29,499 nt of DNA from Clostridia bacterium (GTDB lineage: Bacteria; Bacillota; Clostridia; Oscillospirales; CAG-272). This document shows positions 22,162-28,974 of the stretch, piece after piece; positions within the stretch are counted from its first letter, which is position 1; each line of letters begins with the position of its first letter. The position numbers and the translations under genes are program-made. Below the pieces are notes generated by a model. That model searched no databases. It worked only from the letters and a program-made list of their open reading frames with translations, and was not told the DNA's origin. The stretch lies in NCBI GenBank assembly GCA_017452335.1, contig JAFTMP010000261.1, positions 1 through 29,499 on the forward strand. The letters run 5' to 3'.

Positions 22162-22190
22162 ATTGTATCACAGCCTAACATATTTGTCAA
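22162..22190 (-). promoter_or_regulatory. Promoter of the lipid kinase-Nudix unit
   Basis: On the minus strand TTGACA (22185-22190), 17 bases, TACAAT (22162-22167), with TGA directly before the -10. Confidence 0.85.
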
Positions 22191-22196
22191 TCGCAC

Positions 22197-22225
22197 TTGA
22201 CAAAAAAGATGACTATGGTTATAAT
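22197..22225 (+). promoter_or_regulatory. Promoter of the 22295 lipoprotein
   Basis: TTGACA (22197-22202), 17 bases, TATAAT (22220-22225), a near-perfect consensus. Its -35 is only 6 bases from the -35 of the divergent lipid-kinase promoter, so the two polymerases probably compete. Confidence 0.88.
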
Positions 22226-22294
22226 GTATAAAAGTCAATTTTATGTGAATAAAGCGAAAACAAAATAACGATAGACCGTATTCTGAGGATTTTT

Positions 22295-22879
22295 ATGAAA
22301 AAAATTATTGCTCTGTTGCTTTTTACAGTATGTTTTTTTTGCGCATGCTCTGCGCCCTCCTCCATTGCCAGAGGCTCGTGGGACGGCTATATCTATTATA
22401 ACTCCTATGGGGATTTTGTGATCTGTTCAAATGAACTGTTTGACCGATACAGCGACAAAAAGATCCGTGAGAATTTGGGATATGTATATTCTAAAGACGG
22501 CGGGGTCCTTAATGATGTGGTAATCAGCTCGGATTACTGTGCCGTAGTGGTGACCTTAGAAAAGCCCACGGAGACGTATACTCAAAAAGAGTATGCGGAT
22601 GCCTTTGTTTTGAATACTCAAAAGAATAACAAGCCCGGAACCTACTCTATTGCCGAACGATATAATCAAACGATTGCGGGAAAGACCTACACCGCCATTC
22701 CCCTCACTTACTATACCTCCTCTTCTGCAGGATTAGTTGGATACTTTGAATACACCTATATATACAAGACAAACGAAGGCGTTTTTGTGGTGATCCGTAT
22801 TACCGCCACCGATCCTGTCAACATTGAAATTGCACTGAAGATGTTCCAAGAGCCCATTGAGGATGCTGACAAAGAATAA
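22295..22879 (+). CDS. Lipoprotein of unknown function
   Basis: A 194-residue protein with a signal peptide and a lipobox (FFCAC, Cys at residue 18, preceded by LLLFTVCFFCA), so it should be anchored on the outer face of the membrane. The mature part is beta-rich and aromatic (WDGYIYYNSYGDFVICSNELF, then GYFEYTYIYKTNEGVFVVIRIT), ending in FQEPIEDADKE. No family is recognised; the compact single domain resembles small lipoproteins found singly in Oscillospirales. GAGG lies 8 bases before ATG 22295. It is monocistronic with a strong promoter divergent from the lipid kinase. No clear terminator lies between its stop and the T-box promoter 25 bases later, so it may rely on the T-box attenuator. 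Confidence 0.8.
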   Translation: MKKIIALLLFTVCFFCACSAPSSIARGSWDGYIYYNSYGDFVICSNELFDRYSDKKIRENLGYVYSKDGGVLNDVVISSDYCAVVVTLEKPTETYTQKEYADAFVLNTQKNNKPGTYSIAERYNQTIAGKTYTAIPLTYYTSSSAGLVGYFEYTYIYKTNEGVFVVIRITATDPVNIEIALKMFQEPIEDADKE

Positions 22880-22904
22880 TCTTTTTAAAAATTCAAAAAA
22901 ACTC

Positions 22905-22933
22905 TTGACAAAATGATTTTTCGGTGCTAAGAT
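22905..22933 (+). promoter_or_regulatory. Promoter of the trpB T-box leader
   Basis: TTGACA (22905-22910), 17 bases, TAAGAT (22928-22933). Transcription would start near 22940, about 20 bases before the first T-box helix. Confidence 0.8.
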
Positions 22934-22960
22934 GTGTACATCAATTAAATTTTAAACCGT

Positions 22961-23229
22961 TGATGCGGAGATAAAGTCAGTCATGCCCACACAGAGAGCC
23001 CGCGATGCTGAGAATCGGGTTGGAAACAAATTGGCAAATGGACCGCAGAGGGTGCGAAGAAACAGCGAGCCGCTTAGTATTTCGCAACGTAGGACAGGCG
23101 TCAGATGTCGGGGATATTATGGTATCCCGCAAAGTGTGCAGGCTTCTCTGCAAATCAAGGTGGCACCGCGGATCATACGCTTTGTATATTCGTCCTTGAC
23201 AGAATGTTTGATTCTGTCGAGGACTTTTT
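22961..23229 (+). promoter_or_regulatory. Trp T-box riboswitch with transcription attenuator
   Basis: The leader has the AGAGAGCCCG...GAGAATCGGG distal Stem I elements. The T-box sequence AAGGTGGCACCGCGG is at 23157-23171. The terminator is GTCCTTGACAGAAT (23192-23205) paired with ATTCTGTCGAGGAC (23211-23224), followed by TTTTT. The antiterminator would pair the T-box region with the upstream side of that hairpin when uncharged tRNA binds. The likely specifier is UGG at 23039-23041 (AAAUGGAC context), a Trp codon, which agrees with the downstream trpB. Expression would rise when tRNA-Trp is uncharged. Specifier assignment is by position and context. Confidence 0.93.
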
Positions 23230-23262
23230 GTTTGCCGGCAGAACACGGATTTGGAGGAACAC

Positions 23263-23301
23263 ATGATACTTTTAACTAAACGATGGCGGCGCTTGATTTG
23301 A
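23263..23301 (+). CDS. Possible 12-codon leader peptide containing Trp
   Basis: GGAGG (23253-23257) is followed 5 bases later by an ATG and the ORF MILLTKRWRRLI, ending at TGA 23299-23301. It lies between the T-box terminator and trpB, so it is on transcripts that read through the attenuator. It contains one Trp codon flanked by three Arg codons. A second layer of Trp control, as in the B. subtilis rtpA leader, is conceivable, but no RNA structure that would hide the trpB ribosome binding site was identified. Confidence 0.35.
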   Translation: MILLTKRWRRLI

Positions 23302-23353
23302 TCCAAAAGATTAAACTTCAACTTGAATGTTATAGAATAAAAGGAGAACGATC

Positions 23354-24571
23354 ATGAAATATAATGAAATCGAATTTGATACCTATTTTAAAAATTATCC
23401 CGATGCAAACGGTTATTTCGGCAAGTATGGCGGTTCTTATATCTCCGATGATTTGAAAAACGCCATGGCTGAGATTACAGAGGCGTACTTCACCATTTGC
23501 AAATCCGGAAAGTTTATCAGTGAACTGCGCCGCATCCGCAAGGAATTCCAAGGAAGACCCACCCCTGTGTCCCATTTGGAGCGCCTTTCCAACAAGCTGG
23601 GTAACGTTCAGCTTTATGCCAAAAGAGAGGACCTAAACCACACCGGTGCACACAAGCTGAACCACTGCATGGGCGAGGTACTTCTTGCAAAGTATATGGG
23701 CAAGAAAAAGGTAATTGCAGAGACCGGTGCAGGTCAGCACGGTGTAGCAATGGCGACTGCTGCCGCATATTTCGGCATGGAGTGCGACATTTACATGGGC
23801 GCGGTAGATATCAAAAAGCAGGCGCCCAATGTTGCGAGAATGAAGATCTTGGGTGCCAATGTGGTTGAAGTCACCGACGGACTTCAGACATTGAAGGAAG
23901 CCGTTGATGCTGCTTTTGCCGCGTATGCAAAGGACTATAAAAACAGCATCTACTGCATCGGCTCGGTAGTAGGTCCTCATCCCTTCCCCATGATGGTCAG
24001 AGACTTCCAGAGCGTTGTGGGTATTGAAGCAAGAGAACAGTTTGTGGAAATGACAGGAGAACTGCCCGATGCAGTGGTTGCTTGCGTGGGCGGCGGCTCC
24101 AATGCGGCAGGCATGTTTGCAGGGTTCTTAAATTACCCCGTGGATATTTACGGCGTTGAGCCCCTTGGCAGAGGCACGGCTCTGGGCGATCACGCGGCAA
24201 GCTTGACCTACGGCACCGAGGGTGTAATGCACGGCTTTAACAGCATCATGCTCAAGGATGAAAACGGCGATCCTGCCCCCGTTTACTCTGTTGCAAGCGG
24301 TTTGGATTATCCTTCCTCTGGCCCCGAGCATGCATTCCTGCATGATCTTGGCAGAGTAAAATACGATGTGATCTCCGATGATGAGACCATTGACGCCTTC
24401 TTTACCCTGTCCCGTCTGGAGGGCATTATTCCTGCCATTGAAAGTGCACACGCTGTTGCGTATGCAATGAAGCTGGCTGAAAAAATGGGCAAGGGCTCGA
24501 TTCTGATCAACCTCTCGGGCAGAGGCGATAAAGATATGGACTATATCATCGAAAGATACGGTATTCGGTAA
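23354..24571 (+). CDS. trpB: Tryptophan synthase beta chain
   Basis: A 405-residue PLP enzyme that condenses indole with L-serine to form L-tryptophan. Motifs in order: FGKYGGSYI, HTGAHKLNHC with the PLP-binding K101, AETGAGQHGVA with catalytic E123, IGSVVGPHPFPMMVRDFQ, the phosphate-binding CVGGGSNAAGMF, and LSGRGDKD near the end. Length is normal for TrpB1. HKLNH replaces the commoner HKINN, a small variation at the active-site Lys. AAAAGGAGAA precedes ATG 23354. Expression is set by the upstream Trp T-box. The gene stands alone: no trpA, trpC or other trp gene is adjacent and a terminator follows directly. It may therefore serve indole salvage, or pair with a distant trpA. Confidence 0.95.
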   Translation: MKYNEIEFDTYFKNYPDANGYFGKYGGSYISDDLKNAMAEITEAYFTICKSGKFISELRRIRKEFQGRPTPVSHLERLSNKLGNVQLYAKREDLNHTGAHKLNHCMGEVLLAKYMGKKKVIAETGAGQHGVAMATAAAYFGMECDIYMGAVDIKKQAPNVARMKILGANVVEVTDGLQTLKEAVDAAFAAYAKDYKNSIYCIGSVVGPHPFPMMVRDFQSVVGIEAREQFVEMTGELPDAVVACVGGGSNAAGMFAGFLNYPVDIYGVEPLGRGTALGDHAASLTYGTEGVMHGFNSIMLKDENGDPAPVYSVASGLDYPSSGPEHAFLHDLGRVKYDVISDDETIDAFFTLSRLEGIIPAIESAHAVAYAMKLAEKMGKGSILINLSGRGDKDMDYIIERYGIR

Positions 24572-24589
24572 ATGTAGTATTTAAAAGTA

Positions 24590-24628
24590 AAGGAGCCGTT
24601 TTGCCAAAGCAAGGCGGCTCCTTGTTTA
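24590..24628 (+). terminator. Terminator of trpB
   Basis: AAGGAGCCG (24590-24598) pairs with CGGCTCCTT (24615-24623) around a 16-base loop containing TTGCcaaaGCAA. GTTTATA follows. The 897 bases from here to the GH36 gene hold this terminator, two tRNAs with their own promoter and terminator, palindrome island 2 and two further hairpins. Confidence 0.82.
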
Positions 24629-24734
24629 TAATGTAACATGTCTGTGACCGAGCAACACACGACGGCATGGTTTTGGAGACGAATTTTTCAGCAAAAAAAG
24701 TTGAAACATTTTTTTAGTTTTTCAAAAAAAGGGG

Positions 24735-24763
24735 TTGACAAAAGAGTAGATCTGTGATATACT
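24735..24763 (+). promoter_or_regulatory. Promoter of the tRNA-Leu/tRNA-fMet unit
   Basis: TTGACA (24735-24740), 17 bases, TATACT (24758-24763), with TGA before the -10 as in an extended -10 element. It is very similar to the tRNA-Val promoter. Confidence 0.88.
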
Positions 24764-24782
24764 CTTCCCTGCTGGTGAATAT

Positions 24783-24871
24783 GCCGGTGTGGCGGAATAG
24801 GCAGACGCCCGGGACTTAAAATCCCGTGAGACTTAAATCTCGTACCGGTTCGACCCCGGTCACCGGCACCA
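24783..24871 (+). tRNA. tRNA-Leu (anticodon TAA), CCA encoded
   Basis: GCCGGTG pairs with CACCGGC as the acceptor stem. The anticodon stem CGGGA/TCCCG holds the loop CTTAAAA, so the anticodon is TAA, reading UUA. A long variable arm (GAGACTTAAATCTC) marks a class II tRNA and fits Leu. The T-arm CCGGTTCGACCCCGG is complete and CCA is encoded at 24869-24871. Confidence 0.97.
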
Positions 24872-24902
24872 CACCAACGTGTGATTCACCACAATTAAAT
24901 AT

Positions 24903-24979
<77 letters not shown>

Positions 24980-24981
24980 TG

Positions 24982-25012
24982 AAAAAAGCACTTGCAATGC
25001 AAGTGCTTTTTT
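24982..25012 (+). terminator. Terminator of the tRNA unit
   Basis: AAAAAAGCACTTGCA (24982-24996) pairs perfectly with TGCAAGTGCTTTTTT (24998-25012). It starts 3 bases after the tRNA-fMet CCA. Confidence 0.9.
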
Positions 25013-25016
25013 CAAC

Positions 25017-25205
25017 GAAATTTGCCGTTCGGGCAAGTGAAATGCAGACGCTCCGCTTACTGCGTGAAATATTTGCTTCGCAAATGTGAAATGTTCGCTT
25101 TGCGAACGTGGGCAAATTTCATTTCACATTGCGACGAAGGAGCAATATTTCACAATGTGCTTTGGCACATTATTTCAAATTTTGCCACAAGGCAAAATAT
25201 TTCAC
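25017..25205. repeat. Palindrome island 2 (GTGAAAT words)
   Basis: GAAATTTGCC (25017-25026) pairs with GGCAAATTTC (25111-25120). Between them GTGAAAT occurs at 25037, 25064 and 25086, separated by mini-hairpins (ATTTGCttcGCAAAT, GTTCGCtttGCGAAC). The right half has ATTTCAC at 25121, 25147 and 25199 and a degenerate ATTTCAA at 25172, with hairpins AATGTGCtttgGCACATT and TTTTGCCacaaGGCAAAA between. The layout equals that of island 1 but the words and stems differ. Short frames across it carry no recognisable protein. Confidence 0.85.
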
Positions 25206-25251
25206 TATGATATAGAAACAAGCAATTGCATCTTTTTCGACACCTTTACCC

Positions 25252-25292
25252 AAAAACCTTCTCGCACGAAATTCGGGAAGGTTTTGCTTTTT
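25252..25292 (+). terminator. Hairpin with T run downstream of island 2
   Basis: AAAACCTTC (25253-25261) pairs with GAAGGTTTT (25277-25285), then GCTTTTTC. It looks like an intrinsic terminator, although no gene directly upstream needs one other than the tRNA unit. Confidence 0.65.
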
Positions 25293-25326
25293 CATTCTTG
25301 AGAGTAGTAAAAAGGTGGCAGATGTG

Positions 25327-25357
25327 GCTTTTCGCCGTAGCGAAAAGCATTTTTATT
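25327..25357 (+). terminator. Second terminator before the GH36 gene
   Basis: GCTTTTCGC (25327-25335), loop CGTA, GCGAAAAGC (25340-25348), then ATTTTTATT. It lies 8 bases before the GH36 -35 box and would insulate that promoter from upstream transcription. Confidence 0.78.
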
Positions 25358-25364
25358 ATATCGG

Positions 25365-25393
25365 TTGAAAAGCAATAGGTTTTGTGATATAAT
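25365..25393 (+). promoter_or_regulatory. Promoter of the GH36 gene
   Basis: TTGAAA (25365-25370), 17 bases, TATAAT (25388-25393), with TGA before the -10. No obvious catabolite-control or operator palindrome is seen in the 75-base leader. Confidence 0.82.
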
Positions 25394-25468
25394 CATTTAC
25401 ATTAAGGTAAATGGCGGCGACAGGATGTGTCGTTAGATGCTTTATTTTCAATAAAAAGGAGAGTTTTC

Positions 25469-27475
25469 ATGAAAAGAGATTATACCAATCCGATGTGGGA
25501 TGCGCTGTACGCGGAATTACTCGAAGATCAAGGCAAAATCCCCTTTCACTTTACGTATAACAACAAGACTTATCACGGCTTTTCAAGCGGGGATCTCAAT
25601 CTGCTTAAAAAGACTGTTTGTAATAAAAACGGAAAACAGGAGGCAACATTCTGCTATGATCTTTTAGGAGAGCTTACTGTTGTGCTGCTTCTTGCCCATT
25701 ACCCTTCCCACGGTGCCACCGAATGGACCGTTTGGTTTGAAAATAACGGGACAGAAAACAGCAAGGTCCTTGAAGATGTCAAAAGCGCTGTTGAGTTTTG
25801 TGGCAAGCGCCCCACATTGAAAGGCATCCTTGGTGACAGTGTCAATCAATATCAGCCCTACAGCCTTGACCTTGAAGGAATGGACGTATCTTATTCCTCG
25901 GATTCGGGCAGAGCCACCCACATCAATTTCCCCTACTTCAATCTGGAATACGGCGAGGGCGGCGCCATGCTTGCCATCGGCTGGGCGGGCACGTGGAATG
26001 CGCGCTTCACCTCCGACGGTGAAAAAACGGTCTATACCGCAAGCTCTGTAAACAACTTAAAGACCTATTTGAAGCCGGGCGAGAAGATCCGCACTGCCCT
26101 TTTTGTGATCGCTCCCTATACCGTGAGAAACGAGCAGTATGCCACAAACTACTGGAGAAGCTGGTACATGGCACACAACATCCCCAAGCAGGATTCCACG
26201 GGGCGTGAGATCGAGCCCTTTTCCTCCTGTTGTCTTGCCAGCGACACCGGACTTCCCAATTCGGACGGAAGCATTTCCGAAAGATACTCCACCTGGCGTC
26301 CTTCCCTTGAAAAGATGTTCAAGGAGGATTGTAAGGTGGACGTGCGGTGGTTTGATGCAGGCTGGTATGTGCGTCCCGACGGGCGCAGTGAAGAAACCAA
26401 TTGGTGGGGAACGGTGGGCACCTGGGAGCTCGACCCCGTAAAGTGGCCGGGCAAGACCTTCCGCGAATCCACCGACTTCACAAGGGATCACGGTATGCGT
26501 ACCATCGTATGGTTTGAGCCCGAAAGAGTTACCGATCCCGAAAATCTTGCCAAGAATTTTGGGTATGATCTTCGGTGGGCAATCAGAGTGGAGGGCGAGC
26601 CTGTGATTTCAAACAATATCGGGGATCCCGAGTGTTTGAAATGGACCACCGAGCGGATCTGCAAAATGCTTCGCGAAAACCATGTGGACATCTACCGTGA
26701 AGACAACAACTGCAACGCTGGCAAGCTTTGGAGACATCTTGACGGTATCGAGGGAGAAAACCGCAGTGGTATCACCGAATGCAAATTCATTGATGCACAC
26801 TACAAAATGTGGGATGACATCATCAAGTGTACTCTGTCCTACGGCGGATGCGGGTTTGTAGATTCCTGCGCATCGGGTGGCGGACGTAATGACCTGGAGT
26901 CTATGCGAAGAGGCGTGCCGCTCCTGCGAAGCGATACAGATAGAACCAATACGGCGCTTCGTCTCTCAATGACCACCGCTTTTAATAAATGGATCCCATT
27001 TTGCGGTGCAAATACAAAAGAGAAAAAGACTCAGCTTGCCCTCACCGGCGACAGTGATGTTTATATCTGGAGAGCATCCTATCTTGCATCGTTGAATGTG
27101 GATTCCCAGTTTGTGCAAGATCCCGATCAAGATTTTTCTATCCTTCGCTTCGGGCTGAACGAATGGAAAAAGGTGCGCCCCTATCTGTTGAAGGAGTTTT
27201 ATACCCTCACTCCTTGGCACAAAGAATACGATAACACAAGCTTTACCGCTTTTTGCTATTTTGACCCCGACAAGGAGGAGGGCGTGCTCTTCGCATTCAG
27301 ACAGGAGTGCTGTCCTCTTGATACGCTGAATTTGTCATTACCTTTTGCTAAGGATTGCGGAGACTTTGTTCTGCGGGATGAGGACAGCGGCAAGGAGATC
27401 GAAAGCATGGGCAGTCTTTCAATTCAGTTTGAAGAACCGCGCAGTGCCAAACTGCTCTGGATCAAAAAGTTATGA
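25469..27475 (+). CDS. GH36 family alpha-galactosidase
   Basis: A 668-residue cytosolic glycosidase that releases terminal alpha-galactose from raffinose-type oligosaccharides or related substrates. An N-terminal beta-sandwich domain leads into the catalytic (beta/alpha)8 barrel, with DVRWFDAGWY, TIVWFEPERVTDP, IYREDNN containing the probable nucleophile D412, DSCASGGGRNDLESM, and LLRSDTDR with the probable acid/base D489. The nucleophile context is RED instead of the common KWD, and the acid/base context is RSDTD instead of SDDTD, so specificity may differ from classical enzymes. A GTG at 25427 opens the frame, but ATG 25469 with AAGGAGAG just upstream is the better start. No signal peptide and no transporter next to it. 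Monocistronic with own promoter and terminator. Confidence 0.9.
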   Translation: MKRDYTNPMWDALYAELLEDQGKIPFHFTYNNKTYHGFSSGDLNLLKKTVCNKNGKQEATFCYDLLGELTVVLLLAHYPSHGATEWTVWFENNGTENSKVLEDVKSAVEFCGKRPTLKGILGDSVNQYQPYSLDLEGMDVSYSSDSGRATHINFPYFNLEYGEGGAMLAIGWAGTWNARFTSDGEKTVYTASSVNNLKTYLKPGEKIRTALFVIAPYTVRNEQYATNYWRSWYMAHNIPKQDSTGREIEPFSSCCLASDTGLPNSDGSISERYSTWRPSLEKMFKEDCKVDVRWFDAGWYVRPDGRSEETNWWGTVGTWELDPVKWPGKTFRESTDFTRDHGMRTIVWFEPERVTDPENLAKNFGYDLRWAIRVEGEPVISNNIGDPECLKWTTERICKMLRENHVDIYREDNNCNAGKLWRHLDGIEGENRSGITECKFIDAHYKMWDDIIKCTLSYGGCGFVDSCASGGGRNDLESMRRGVPLLRSDTDRTNTALRLSMTTAFNKWIPFCGANTKEKKTQLALTGDSDVYIWRASYLASLNVDSQFVQDPDQDFSILRFGLNEWKKVRPYLLKEFYTLTPWHKEYDNTSFTAFCYFDPDKEEGVLFAFRQECCPLDTLNLSLPFAKDCGDFVLRDEDSGKEIESMGSLSIQFEEPRSAKLLWIKKL

Positions 27476-27556
27476 AAACTGCAATCCTACTGTAATCTAT
27501 TTTAGTGCAGGCGGTGCGGCAAAAATCCTTATGAACCAATCACTAAATACGACACA

Positions 27557-27600
27557 AAAGCGGCGTACTCGGAAGAGTGTGCCGCTTTGCTGTCTTTTTT
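27557..27600 (+). terminator. Terminator of the GH36 gene
   Basis: A 14-bp stem (27557-27570 with 27575-27588, AAGCGGC/GCCGCTT) with GGAA tetraloop is followed by GCTGTCTTTTTT. Confidence 0.9.
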
Positions 27601-27749
27601 GCAGGATGTCATGGCGGAATGTGTGATATCTTCTGCAATTCCATCCTGTGGCAGTTTATCACCTATGGACAATGGCTGGTGCCCCATGCGGCAATATATT
27701 TTCAACAAAAACTCGCTTTCGAAGCGAATTATTCTCTCTATTGCGGTTA
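27601..27749. other. Gap without an identified feature
   Basis: Between the GH36 terminator and the next promoter. It contains only a small TCGCTTtcgAAGCGA hairpin near 27711-27728. Short open frames on both strands lack a ribosome binding site and resemble nothing known. Confidence 0.5.
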
Positions 27750-27778
27750 TTGTCATGTTCCACTATTTATGATACAAT
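27750..27778 (+). promoter_or_regulatory. Promoter of the second XRE regulator
   Basis: TTGTCA (27750-27755), 17 bases, TACAAT (27773-27778), with TGA before the -10. The leader to ATG 27830 is about 45 bases and carries GAGGAA. Confidence 0.75.
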
Positions 27779-27829
27779 GTGCTCAAGGATGTGCACACCT
27801 AAAAATTATTTGATGAGGAAATCATAACT

Positions 27830-28885
27830 ATGGAAAATCATTTGGGCAAAAAAATTCGAGAGCTGCGTCGCGCAAAGGATATGACACAAGAACAGCTTGC
27901 GGGCTGTCTGAACGTATCTTACCAGTCGGTCAGTAAATGGGAAACGGGCGTGGCGACACCCGATCTGTCTTTTATCATTCCCCTGGCAAGATTGTTTGGT
28001 ATCTCTACTGATACGCTTTTGGGATTCGAGCAGTCTAAGGAAGAGCTGCTAAAAAAAGAATACTTGGATGCGTATGAGGAAACGTGGAAAAGCGGCGATC
28101 TTGAAAAGCGCTTGGAGATCTGCCGCAGTGCTGTTCGTGAGTATCCCGGTGATATGCAGTGGATGAATCGGCTGGCGATGGCTCTTGATATGCATTGCTT
28201 TTCTTACGAGGATAATGAACGGTATCAAGCGGAACGTGCACAAGCAATTCAATGCTATAAAATCGTGATTGAAAACACAACCGACGAAAAGCTTCGGGAG
28301 ACTGCGATTGCAGCCATCGTACAGCAGTTATCCTATGCGGGACGAAAGGAAGAGGCAATGGAATATGCCCTGCTCTATCCCGAAGAAAAGCGAGACGAGA
28401 TCGAACAGTATTATCTTGAAGGTGAGGAGTTGATCAAGTACAAGCAAAAGCTCTTAAAGAAGGAGTACGGTCATCTTTTATCGAAGCTCAACTACTTTTT
28501 TGACGAGTACCACCTTCAAGTCGCGGTTGGCATCATCAAGCTGTTTTTTCCTGATGAGAACTACCTTGATGAACATTACATCATGTTTTTTTATGAGCTT
28601 ACAAACAGCAAGAAAGCATTAAAGGAAGAGCGGTCTTCAGACGCTTTGGAGCATCTGACAAAAGCAAAATATCATGCAGCCGAGATGGACAAAATCGAGT
28701 TTGATGCCCCGGGTGAGTATCGTTATACATCCCCATTGTTTGACAAGCTTACGGTCGATACAAGCACGTTTTTGCACACAAATGACTGCCCTGCCCTTCA
28801 AGAGCTTGCAAGGCAATTAAAGGAGAACGAGTTTGATGTGCTTCGTAGTGATGATAGATTTCAAGATTTGATGCGCTCGCTCTAA
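27830..28885 (+). CDS. XRE-family regulator with TPR-like C-terminal domain (paralogue)
   Basis: A 351-residue cytoplasmic protein. Residues 6-62 are a Cro/CI-type helix-turn-helix (IRELRRAKDMTQEQLAGCLN, then QSVSKWETGVATPDLSFIIP). The long helical remainder has TPR-like pairs (LEICRSAVREYPGDMQWMNR, then REEAMEYALLYPEEKRDEIE-type repeats). It shares domain order, length and the first helical repeat with the regulator at 8511, so the two come from a common expanded family. The last 150 residues are less alike, which suggests different ligands. It has its own promoter; no clear terminator follows, and the next promoter begins 8 bases after the stop codon. Target genes unknown; the flanking GH36 and lipoprotein genes are the nearest candidates. 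Confidence 0.87.
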   Translation: MENHLGKKIRELRRAKDMTQEQLAGCLNVSYQSVSKWETGVATPDLSFIIPLARLFGISTDTLLGFEQSKEELLKKEYLDAYEETWKSGDLEKRLEICRSAVREYPGDMQWMNRLAMALDMHCFSYEDNERYQAERAQAIQCYKIVIENTTDEKLRETAIAAIVQQLSYAGRKEEAMEYALLYPEEKRDEIEQYYLEGEELIKYKQKLLKKEYGHLLSKLNYFFDEYHLQVAVGIIKLFFPDENYLDEHYIMFFYELTNSKKALKEERSSDALEHLTKAKYHAAEMDKIEFDAPGEYRYTSPLFDKLTVDTSTFLHTNDCPALQELARQLKENEFDVLRSDDRFQDLMRSL

Positions 28886-28892
28886 TTTACTG

Positions 28893-28921
28893 TTGAAAAA
28901 CCGGGAGATTTATGGTATAAT
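28893..28921 (+). promoter_or_regulatory. Promoter of the terminal lipoprotein gene
   Basis: TTGAAA (28893-28898), 17 bases, TATAAT (28916-28921). GAAAGGAC (28962-28969) precedes ATG 28975. Confidence 0.82.
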
Positions 28922-28974
28922 AAGATGTCGGATATAACCATTCGATCAATGCTTTATTTGCGAAAGGACAACTT

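Noticed and set aside
25017..25205. Insertion sequence or coding remnant at island 2
   Set aside because: No transposase similarity in any frame and no flanking target duplication was seen; the content is explained by hairpins and short words.
27529..27756. A 75-codon minus-strand frame after the GH36 gene
   Set aside because: It crosses the GH36 terminator, has no promoter or ribosome binding site, and resembles no known protein.
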